Notes under the pieces: model-generated | Databases searched by the model: none | What the model was told of the DNA's origin: nothing | The model's input: only the letters and a program-made list of their open reading frames with translations | DNA from: Candidatus Aminicenantota bacterium | Lineage (GTDB): Bacteria; Acidobacteriota; Aminicenantia; Aminicenantales; UBA4085 | Assembly: GCA_026393895.1 (NCBI GenBank) | Contig: JAPKZG010000092.1 | Span: forward strand, 1-64,000 | DNA length: 64,000 nucleotides | Direction of reading: 5' to 3' | Shown: piece after piece, positions 39,654 to 47,465 of the stretch | How the letters are laid out: each line of letters begins with the position of its first letter | Numbering within the stretch: position 1 is the first letter of the stretch | Program-made: the position numbers and the translations under genes

Positions 39654-42600
39654 CTATCCCATCCCTATCAACTCCAGCAAGAGCCGGGCGGTTTCACGGA
39701 GGATTTCGGCGTCCTTGGGAGACCGCAACGGCAGGCTCATGACGCCCTGCGGGGTCATCGATCCCCGGGTTTTGTTCAGAACGGCCGAAATCCGGGCCGG
39801 GTCGACATCCGTCGAAGGCTGGAACCTCAAAATGAGCCGGTGGTCGATTCGGTCGACGGCCGCGAGTTTCAGACGCTGGGCCAAGTGCTTGATCCGGCCG
39901 TAATGAAGGAGATGGTCGACGCTTTGCGGCGGAGGGCCGAAACGGTCCCGGATTTCCTCCTCGAGCGCCCGCACCTCGTCCAGGTCGGCGGCTGAGGAAA
40001 TCCGCTTGTACAGGTTGAGCCGGACGTTCATGGCCGGTATATAGGCCTCGGGGATACGGACTTCGACCCGGAGGTTGATTTCGCACCGGGCGTCCTCGAC
40101 CGCTTCGCCCTTGAGTTCCTTGATCGCCTGTCCGAGAAGATGGATGAAATAATCATACCCCACGGCCTCCATCGTCCCGTGTTGCTGTTCGCCGAACAGA
40201 TGCCCGGCCCCCCGGATTTCCAGGTCCTTCATCGCCAGGCGGAACCCGGACCCCAGTTCGCTGAATTCCTTGATGGCCTCAAGCCGCTTCCGGGCGATCG
40301 GAGTGAGTTCCGAAAAGGGAGGCACGAGAAAGTAGGCGAATGCCTGGCGGGAGGAACGGCCGACCCGGCCGCGCAATTGATAGAGCTGGGCCAGGCCGAA
40401 ATGATCGGCCCGGTGGACGAGAAGCGTGTTGACCAGGGGGATGTCTATCCCGTTTTCGATGATCGTCGTCGAAATGAGGACGTCGTGCTTCTGATTAATG
40501 AAATCGATCATCCTCTTCTCGAGTTCGGCCGGGGCCATCTGCCCGTGAACCGTCACAAGGCGCGCCTCCGGGACCCATTCGCGGATTTTCGCCGCCAGCG
40601 TGTCCATCTCCTCGATTTTGTTGAGAATGTAATAGACCTGGCCGCCGCGCGCGAGTTCCTGCTTGATCGCCCCCGTGATCAGCCGCGGGGAGAACGTCGT
40701 CACGACGGTATGGACGGCCAGGCGGTCCTTGGGCGGCGTTTCGATCAGGCTGATGTCGCGGAGGCCGGTCAACGAAAGGTTGAGGGTCCGGGGAATGGGC
40801 GTGGCCGTCAGCGTCAGGACGTCGACGCTGGCCGTCAAGTGCTTGATTTTTTCCTTGTGGGAGACGCCGAAGCGTTGTTCCTCATCGACGATGAGCAGGC
40901 CGAGGTCGCGGAAAGCGACGTCGGCCGAAAGGAGACGATGCGTTCCGACGACGACGTCGACCCGGCTGTTCTTCAGCTCGTCCAAGATTTTTCGCTGCTC
41001 GGCCTTGGACTGGAACCGGGTCAGGGCCGCGATGCGGACGGGAAACAGGACCATCCGCCCGGAAAACGTCTTGAAATGCTGGCTGGCCAGAACGGTCGTC
41101 GGGCAAAGAACGGCGACTTGCTTTCCGTCCATGACCGCTTTGAACGCGGCCCGGATCGCGACCTCGGTTTTGCCGTAGCCGACGTCGCCACAGAGAAGCC
41201 GGTCCATGGGGACGTCGGTTTCCATATCCGTCTTGATATCCCCGATCGAACGGAGCTGGTCCTCGGTTTCCTCGAATTCAAACGTCTTTTCGAATTCCTC
41301 CTGCCAGCTCCCCTCCGGGCTGAAGGCGAATCCCTTGATGGATTTGCGCTGGGCGTAAAGTTCCAGAAGCTCATGGGCCAGTTTTTGAACGGCCTTTTTC
41401 GTCCGTTCCTTGGTTTTCTGCCAGTTGCCGGTGCCGAGTTTGTCGAGGAGGGGAAGCCCGGTTCCGACGGGCGTGTATTTCTGGACGAGGTTTAAATCCT
41501 CGACGGGAACGAACAGGGTGTCGTCGTCCCGGTAGCCGAGTTCCATGAATTCGGCCGGGCGGCCTTCCACGTCCATTTTGACCAACCCCCGGAAAACGCC
41601 CACGCCGTAATCGGCATGGACGATGTAATCGCCGGCCTTGAGGTCCTGGAATTGGGTGATGGTCGGCCGGGCCGCGGGCCGGGCGGCGATGATCCGTTCC
41701 TCGGTGAGGATGTCCTCCTCGGCGTAGAAATACACCTTTTCCCGCGGATAGCCGAACCCGCGCTCGAGATCGCCCAGGCAGAGGCAGATCTCGCCGCTTG
41801 AGGCGGCCACCAGAGGCGAATCCGCCTCGAGCGAGGGAATTTCGCGCGTCGCGAGCAAGGCGCCGATTTTCTTCCGGATCTGGGCGGTGGACAGAAAAAT
41901 CACGCAGCGGTCGCGTTCCTCGTGAACCCGCCGCATCGTCTCGAGAAAGAAAAAGATCTTGTTATCGAACCGCGGCACGGGTTGGAAACCGAAGGCGAAC
42001 TCCCGGCGGTTGTCGGCGGATTCGAGCTCCCCGCAGAAAACGGCTTCGGCCCGGAGCCGCGCGTAGAGAGCGGTTGGATAAATCGCCTCGAGCGGAGGCG
42101 CGTCCGTCCTCGTTTTTCTAACGGCCGTCTCCTGGGCCCGAAGGTCGGTCATCACCTCGTCCCATTCCTTTTCGATTTCCTCCGGATGATCGAAGACGAA
42201 AACCGCGTCCGAAAGATATCGGGAAAACGGGACGGACGATGGGTCCGGGCCTACCGGCGCTTCCGCAAGCGAGGGAACGAGCGTGCTGTCCGTCTGGTGG
42301 ACGGCCCGTTGGGTGGAAGGGTCGAACTCGCGGAGCGAAACGATCCGGTCGCCGCCGAATTCAACCCGAACCGGATTTTTTTGCCAGGGGGAAAAGACGT
42401 CGACGATTCCGCCCCGGAAGGCGTATTCGCCCCGGAACGAGATCAAATCCTCCCGGGCATAGCCGAAAACCGCCAGGCGTTCGATCAAACGGTCCCGGTC
42501 AAAGTCGGCGTTCTTGTTCAAGCGGAGGAAAAGATCCGGCAGGCGCTCCGGGCCCGGAAACGGCCGAAGGAGCCCGAAGAGACTCGTCACGGTCAGGACC

Positions 42601-42995
42601 GGCGGGCGGCTCAACAGGTCGAAAAAATACCTCATCCGGGAAGCGACCGCGTCCAGCGACGGGGCGGCGCCCTGGTAGGGATTTTCAGACAAGGCCGGCA
42701 GGTTCCGGACGATTTTTGTCGAGCCGAGCTGACGGATGAAAAAGCGGGCCCGGTCCTCAAATTCGGCCAAGGGCCGGGAGGCCGGACGGACGAACACGAC
42801 CCGTTTCGGGCCGGAAAGAGCGAGCTGGACGAAAAGATACGGAACGGCCGCCTCCGTCAGTCCGGAAATCGAGAGGCGCGGCCGGTCCTCCGCCGCAAAC
42901 AGCGAGGCCTGCCCGTCCGGGCTTTTCGGAAGAGACGACACCGCCCGGACGAGGTCCTTGAATTCGGCCGTCTCCTTCAGGAAATCTAAACTCAT
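39654..42995 (-). CDS. mfd: Transcription-repair coupling factor
   Basis: 1113 aa; YIVHADYGVGVFRGLVKMDVEGRPAEFMELGY (RID); DRLLCGDVGYGKTEVAIRAAFKAVMDGKQVAVLCPTTVLASQHF helicase motifs. Confidence 0.97.
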   Translation of the reverse strand: MSLDFLKETAEFKDLVRAVSSLPKSPDGQASLFAAEDRPRLSISGLTEAAVPYLFVQLALSGPKRVVFVRPASRPLAEFEDRARFFIRQLGSTKIVRNLPALSENPYQGAAPSLDAVASRMRYFFDLLSRPPVLTVTSLFGLLRPFPGPERLPDLFLRLNKNADFDRDRLIERLAVFGYAREDLISFRGEYAFRGGIVDVFSPWQKNPVRVEFGGDRIVSLREFDPSTQRAVHQTDSTLVPSLAEAPVGPDPSSVPFSRYLSDAVFVFDHPEEIEKEWDEVMTDLRAQETAVRKTRTDAPPLEAIYPTALYARLRAEAVFCGELESADNRREFAFGFQPVPRFDNKIFFFLETMRRVHEERDRCVIFLSTAQIRKKIGALLATREIPSLEADSPLVAASSGEICLCLGDLERGFGYPREKVYFYAEEDILTEERIIAARPAARPTITQFQDLKAGDYIVHADYGVGVFRGLVKMDVEGRPAEFMELGYRDDDTLFVPVEDLNLVQKYTPVGTGLPLLDKLGTGNWQKTKERTKKAVQKLAHELLELYAQRKSIKGFAFSPEGSWQEEFEKTFEFEETEDQLRSIGDIKTDMETDVPMDRLLCGDVGYGKTEVAIRAAFKAVMDGKQVAVLCPTTVLASQHFKTFSGRMVLFPVRIAALTRFQSKAEQRKILDELKNSRVDVVVGTHRLLSADVAFRDLGLLIVDEEQRFGVSHKEKIKHLTASVDVLTLTATPIPRTLNLSLTGLRDISLIETPPKDRLAVHTVVTTFSPRLITGAIKQELARGGQVYYILNKIEEMDTLAAKIREWVPEARLVTVHGQMAPAELEKRMIDFINQKHDVLISTTIIENGIDIPLVNTLLVHRADHFGLAQLYQLRGRVGRSSRQAFAYFLVPPFSELTPIARKRLEAIKEFSELGSGFRLAMKDLEIRGAGHLFGEQQHGTMEAVGYDYFIHLLGQAIKELKGEAVEDARCEINLRVEVRIPEAYIPAMNVRLNLYKRISSAADLDEVRALEEEIRDRFGPPPQSVDHLLHYGRIKHLAQRLKLAAVDRIDHRLILRFQPSTDVDPARISAVLNKTRGSMTPQGVMSLPLRSPKDAEILRETARLLLELIGMG

Positions 42996-43014
42996 GGGAG
43001 CGAACGGACATTAT

Positions 43015-43073
43015 ACGTACGGAGACAGCCAGGAACAACCGCGGCGCGGTTGTTACTGGCTGTCTCCGTACGT
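43015..43073. repeat. Near-perfect 28-bp inverted repeat (REP/MITE-like palindrome)
   Basis: Arms 43015-43042 and 43046-43073 (ACGTACGGAGACAGCCAG[G/T]AACAACCGC), one mismatch, 3-nt loop GGC. Confidence 0.85.
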
Positions 43074-43187
43074 CCTCTATTGTGCCTTGACAATCAGGAC
43101 GAGGGGCGAAGGTGCATGACAATGATAAATTCGGGGCCGCATCACTATGTTCCAAGTAAAAGTAGTTAACTGCCGTGAGGCTCGCCG

Positions 43188-43248
43188 CTATAACGTAGCG
43201 TTTCAGCGGTACCCGCTCGCGGGCGTTCCCTGCAAGCGCTTGTTAGTC
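43188..43248 (-). other. attC-like recombination site of cassette A
   Basis: Minus strand GACTAACAAGCGCTTGCAGGGAACGCCCGCGAGCGGGTACCGCTGAAACGCTACGTTATAG; imperfect palindrome bounded by GACTAAC and GTTATAG. Confidence 0.8.
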
Positions 43249-44423
43249 AGCATGCCATCGATGTACGATCCTTCGCGTGTTATACCGTTTGAAAGTATCT
43301 CATCCAAGTCCTCAGGCCAAAGCATCGCTGGTCGTCCATCGGATCCACGGAAATTAGAACCAAGAGCGAAACCGTACCCAAGAACATTGTAGAGCTTGAT
43401 GGCTTGTGCGAGCGTAGTCGGTTCGGAGATGTGGAGGATTGAGTAGTAGAGCGCCATCTTGACTGAGTTTTGGCCTGCTTCGGCAGGGCTCATGTCTAGC
43501 CAAGGCGACGGCCGATTGCGGTAGACTTCTTCTCCAAGGCGTCCGAGACACCATAGGAAGATCTCGAATGCAGCATCGGCCAGGGCTTCGTGAGACCACC
43601 GCAGCACGATCTTCCACGCATCGGGCCCATTCTCAATAGCGATCGCTGAGGCGGCTGGTCTTGGCGGATTTACAATTAAGACGCGGCGATTTCCTCCTGC
43701 TCGAAAGCGGAAATGTCGCGATAACCGCCAAGACGATGGGATAACGGAGATCTTCAGCGGCTTATCCACCATCCGAACTGAATAACGCACATGCTTTCCA
43801 TCGGAAGACTGTGTCACTATAGTACGAGATACTCGAGATATGTGGTTACCGAGTTGCTTAGTTACTTTCTTCTGTGAGCAAAGGTACGATTTCACCTCTG
43901 CTATGCCAACAAGAATTGCGCGCTCCCGTGTGGAGGAGGTCACCAGCAAATGTACGTCAGCGGCTTTCGCCAGAGTTGTACCGCTCGACTTCGGTGCCAT
44001 GATAGAGTCGCCGACCCAGATCTGTGTAGCTCCAGGTATCCTCCGAGCCGTCTTGAGCTCCCCTGCAAGTTGCACAATCGGTCCCATTGCGAGCAACTCA
44101 GCGAGTGAACCCTGAATCGCAGTAACTACACGCGATACGGCGAACCGAATTGCCCAATAGTAATCCTCGGCACGTGCTGTTCCGGAATATTCTGAATCCG
44201 GGGCATCACAGTCCTTAAGCAAGTTTTTCATTCTCTCCGCATGTTTTCCGATTGCTTCAGACAAAGTACTGCGGAAAATCTCTAGCGGAGTCATTCGACA
44301 TGGAAATACAGCATCAGCCTCAACCGCCTTACCGAGAGCTTGAAGAAGGTCTTTTCGCAAGTGCGGTTCCAGCATACGCATCGTTAATGCGCTTGAGAAA
44401 TCTATTCTCTTTGGCGATCTCAT
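43203..44423 (-). CDS. Cassette A: hypothetical protein, possible PD-(D/E)XK nuclease-like core
   Basis: 406 aa; KAADVHLLVTSSTRERAILVGIAEVKSYLCSQKKVTKQLGNHISR: D...ExK...Q arrangement; SD AAGGAGAG; stop codon lies inside attC. Confidence 0.7.
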   Translation of the reverse strand: MRSPKRIDFSSALTMRMLEPHLRKDLLQALGKAVEADAVFPCRMTPLEIFRSTLSEAIGKHAERMKNLLKDCDAPDSEYSGTARAEDYYWAIRFAVSRVVTAIQGSLAELLAMGPIVQLAGELKTARRIPGATQIWVGDSIMAPKSSGTTLAKAADVHLLVTSSTRERAILVGIAEVKSYLCSQKKVTKQLGNHISRVSRTIVTQSSDGKHVRYSVRMVDKPLKISVIPSSWRLSRHFRFRAGGNRRVLIVNPPRPAASAIAIENGPDAWKIVLRWSHEALADAAFEIFLWCLGRLGEEVYRNRPSPWLDMSPAEAGQNSVKMALYYSILHISEPTTLAQAIKLYNVLGYGFALGSNFRGSDGRPAMLWPEDLDEILSNGITREGSYIDGMLTNKRLQGTPASGYR

Positions 44424-44451
44424 CTAGTCAAACCTGTCTCTCCTTAGATCC

Positions 44452-44526
44452 GACTAACGCCATACACAATCAGCTGACAATAAAGCGCGGCGCAATTGCC
44501 AGTCCGAGTCAATGCGGTTGTTATAC
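44452..44526 (-). other. attC-like recombination site of cassette B
   Basis: Bounded on the minus strand by GTATAAC and GTTAGTC, ~75 nt, with internal partial complementarity. Confidence 0.8.
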
Positions 44527-44532
44527 GAGCTC

Positions 44533-45399
44533 CTATGCTTTTCCCGAAGCAATATCATAAACAAGCGACGCATAACCTACTAAGTATCTCGTTAGCTCGT
44601 CAAACGGGTCAAGCTGGATATCCAATGGAATCTCCGGATGTATTCTTATCTCCAATATTGAAATAACATTTTCATATTCACCCGTACCAAAAAACCTGTA
44701 GATAAAAGCCTCATAGTCCTCGTGATATTTTCCATTATTCCAGAAACCGCACTTTTTTAAAACGCTTTCCAGAAAGGCATCTCGACTGGTTACCAAGCCG
44801 CCTCTATGAACAATGTAATGGCGCAAATGAGCAATCAACTCAATTGCCAGCTTCAAATTTACATCCAATCTGTTTTTTATCTCAAGATCCACGAGCTGCG
44901 GATAGAGCTCACGTAGGCGAGTGAGAATTGATTGCGGAGTGTCTCGTTTGTTCTTGGCTCGATCCAGATACCAAGCGTAGTCCTTACCAACGAGGTCTGC
45001 AATAGAAATATTTCCGAAATCGCTCATTATCCATGACGAAATGTCTTTGTATCCAAGATGCGCGTAGGTAGCTTCTAAATAATCCTCGAATTCTTCATAT
45101 GCTTCAGCTAATAGCCAGCAATATTGCTTGTTCTTCTGAAAAACAACTAGCTTCTCTCGGTCTTCAAGTGAAGACTCACGGAATCCATATTTTTCCCAAG
45201 AACCGGTTTTGGGATCTATATAGTACATCGCATCCAACGATGAACTTGATTCTTTTGGTGCAGGATTTTCTTTCAGCTTTTCAGCGTATTGATTGAGCTG
45301 GAGGAGTTCTTTCTTTGCAGTGGCTTTGGCAGCTCGCTTGTATAGAACAATATCCGCAACTCGCTCACTGAAGATCAAAAAGATTTCTTTAAGTGTCAT
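44533..45399 (-). CDS. Cassette B: hypothetical protein with HEPN-like Rx4H motif
   Basis: 288 aa; NLKLAIELIAHLRHYIVHRGGLVTSRDAFLESVLKKCG contains RHYIVH within a predicted helix. Confidence 0.7.
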   Translation of the reverse strand: MTLKEIFLIFSERVADIVLYKRAAKATAKKELLQLNQYAEKLKENPAPKESSSSLDAMYYIDPKTGSWEKYGFRESSLEDREKLVVFQKNKQYCWLLAEAYEEFEDYLEATYAHLGYKDISSWIMSDFGNISIADLVGKDYAWYLDRAKNKRDTPQSILTRLRELYPQLVDLEIKNRLDVNLKLAIELIAHLRHYIVHRGGLVTSRDAFLESVLKKCGFWNNGKYHEDYEAFIYRFFGTGEYENVISILEIRIHPEIPLDIQLDPFDELTRYLVGYASLVYDIASGKA

Positions 45400-45425
45400 T
45401 GTTCATTACCTGCGAAGGGCCATTC

Positions 45426-45483
45426 GTATAACGCCCGGCTTCAGCGGGAGCCCCCGGCGATCTAATGCATGCCGTCGTTATCC
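45426..45483 (-). other. attC-like recombination site of cassette C
   Basis: Bounded on the minus strand by GGATAAC and GTTATAC, 58 nt, partially self-complementary. Confidence 0.75.
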
Positions 45484-45495
45484 CTCATTATATCT

Positions 45496-46395
45496 CTATG
45501 AGAAGATGGCGATTGGCAGTACCTGAAAGACCGGACCCTTCGCCTCGAGTTCCATGGAGGGGATCTTGAAGCCTTGAGTCTTTAATTGTTCAGACAATCC
45601 TGCGAGAGCATTATTCAGTATTTTCTCCGGCATAGCGCTAAGTGCGGTCTTTCTTATCAGATTGATCGAATCTTTATCGTCATTAATCACGCTTATTATT
45701 TTACCGAGCACATTAAAGTGGCCATCTACAAGATCAGACATAGTTGGGTCATTGAGAAACTCTCGTTCCAACGTTATCACCGCTCTATAACCGCAGGTCA
45801 ATATGTCCGTAATAATATCTACGGTGTCGCCCGCCTTCAGGCTTTCCAAGAATTGTTCCATCTGCGTTTTAATTGCTTTGTTTTTGTCTGGAGTCTGGAA
45901 TTTTTGAATCTTATTCTGTTGCTGAGGAGGGCCTTGAGAAAAAAGAATGGCCATATTCATGATCCCAATAAACGTATCCATGGTCTGGATTAATGGGTTC
46001 TTTCTCAATGGCGCCGTAAATTCTACGATCTGTCGTATCTCTGGTTTGTTATTGTCATCTATGAAACTCAACTTATTATCGGCAACAAGAATCTTTCGAA
46101 GCATTTGAAACATTGATGCCGGCGTGTGAACCTTTTCTTCGTTTATTTGAGTTCCCGAAGAACCATCTTTTTGTTTCTCCCTGTTTCCTGAAACATCTAT
46201 TCGCAGAAGGGCAGACAGGGCTTTATTAAGGCCAAAAGTCGCTCCGTACTGCTGCTTGTCACTGGCCGAAGACGATTCCATGGATGTAACCCTGGTGACT
46301 GTAGCAATCCCGCCTTGAAGCATGGCGATCATATCGAATACTATACGTTGGTTGAGATAGACGGGAATGATCAACTCGTTTTCAATGCTAGACAT
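45496..46395 (-). CDS. Cassette C: hypothetical protein, 299 aa (possibly DUF6414-like)
   Basis: ENELIIPVYLNQRIVFDMIAMLQGGIATVTRVTSMESSSASDKQ...; SD GGGAGG; resemblance to DUF6414 is from memory only. Confidence 0.7.
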   Translation of the reverse strand: MSSIENELIIPVYLNQRIVFDMIAMLQGGIATVTRVTSMESSSASDKQQYGATFGLNKALSALLRIDVSGNREKQKDGSSGTQINEEKVHTPASMFQMLRKILVADNKLSFIDDNNKPEIRQIVEFTAPLRKNPLIQTMDTFIGIMNMAILFSQGPPQQQNKIQKFQTPDKNKAIKTQMEQFLESLKAGDTVDIITDILTCGYRAVITLEREFLNDPTMSDLVDGHFNVLGKIISVINDDKDSINLIRKTALSAMPEKILNNALAGLSEQLKTQGFKIPSMELEAKGPVFQVLPIAIFS

Positions 46396-46422
46396 CTGAA
46401 AGACCTCCCTTCTTTATCGCGG

Positions 46423-46493
46423 GGCTAACGTTCGAGCTAAGCGGCCATTTTGAGCGAAAGCGAAAAATGGTCCGCTTGAGCGAATGGTTAGGC
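46423..46493 (-). other. attC recombination site of cassette D (textbook structure)
   Basis: GGCTAACGTTCGAGCTAAGCGGCCATTTTGAGCGAAAGCGAAAAATGGTCCGCTTGAGCGAATGGTTAGGC: arms CTAACG-TTCGAGCTAAGCGG-CCATTTT and CTAACCATTCGCTC-AAGCGGACCATTTTT pair with extrahelical bases. Confidence 0.9.
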
Positions 46494-46582
46494 GCCAGGC
46501 ATACAACTTTCGAGATGCATAAGACATATTTTCACAATAGTATCTTGGCAGACAGCGTTAAGCACACCATGAAGATCTACAA

Positions 46583-47077
46583 TCATATAATCACGATAAG
46601 ACGTGTAACCACCACAACAAGAAGACAAGACCAAACAAACATAAACAAATAGAAAACTGACAACAGGCCTTTACGGCTAGAATAGTACTTAAGAGGAGGC
46701 TTGTGATTTCTCAATATTTCTAGGAGAGCTTTGTTATGAGCAGAAGGATGATTCCTGAAAATCCATACATCTGGAAGAGCCTTTTCCTCGAATTCAGCTA
46801 ATCTATACTCCCAATAACTTACCCAAAAGTACGCGCCCTTCACTACTCGAAGGGAGAAGACTGACAATAACATTCCTGTAACTGCAAGAGCGAGAGTCAT
46901 CATTGTCTCGTGAAGAGATGCACCACGAGCTACTCCAAGAAAAGCTTGCGTTGAAAAAGCTAGCAGCGCACCTTGAACAAGTACACATATATTGGATCGA
47001 GAGACAAAATGGTTCAACTCCAGTTCTCGACATTTTTGCAGAATCTCGAAAGCCTTATTAACGCTGTCATCATCCAT
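46583..47077 (-). CDS. Cassette D: small membrane protein
   Basis: About 164 aa from MDDDS; two hydrophobic segments near ICVLVQGALLAFSTQAFLGV / TLALAVTGMLLSVFSLRVV and a C-terminal one; SD GGAGG directly after the GTTAGGC core. Confidence 0.7.
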   Translation of the reverse strand: MDDDSVNKAFEILQKCRELELNHFVSRSNICVLVQGALLAFSTQAFLGVARGASLHETMMTLALAVTGMLLSVFSLRVVKGAYFWVSYWEYRLAEFEEKALPDVWIFRNHPSAHNKALLEILRNHKPPLKYYSSRKGLLSVFYLFMFVWSCLLVVVVTRLIVII

Positions 47078-47465
47078 AATGCCCTCCTTCCTGGCGCCTA
47101 ACATCGTTTACATAGATCCATATAAAAACCGAATACCTCATTAAGTGCCGTAAAAGACGCCTGTGAAAGGAGTATCAGACAGGTCATAACCAATGAAATA
47201 TCAGCCGGTTGCGTCATAATGCGATTTTTATCAAGATGATTGATCCGAAATCGACGCGGACGGGACACCAAACAACGGCCGAAATAAACGGATTTTTCCG
47301 CTGCGACAAAACCGACTTCTAGCATTGTCCGCAACCAATTCCCTTGAATATAAATTGAGATTAACACCCTAATTTAAACGATGTCAAATAGATTGCGTAG
47401 AGCGCCGTCATCCCGATATAATGAACCGGTTATTTCCGATGTCCGCCGGCCGCAAGGAGAATCAC

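Larger units (their letters stand above)
43188..47102 (-). mobile_element. Integron gene-cassette array (four cassettes) without an integrase in the window (CALIN-like)
   Basis: Four same-strand single-gene cassettes, each with an attC-like imperfect palindrome downstream. 5' core / own R'' pairs on the minus strand: D GTTAGGC/GCCTAAC, C GTTAGCC/GGATAAC (6/7), B GTTATAC/GTATAAC, A GTTAGTC/GACTAAC. Confidence 0.85.

Noticed and set aside
40140-41495. 451-aa + strand ORF opposite mfd
   Set aside because: Shadow ORF with Asp/Arg/Pro-biased composition complementary to mfd codons.
43080-47420. Possible prophage or transposon for the AT-rich island
   Set aside because: No transposase, recombinase, phage structural gene or tRNA target seen; cassette/attC structure explains it better.
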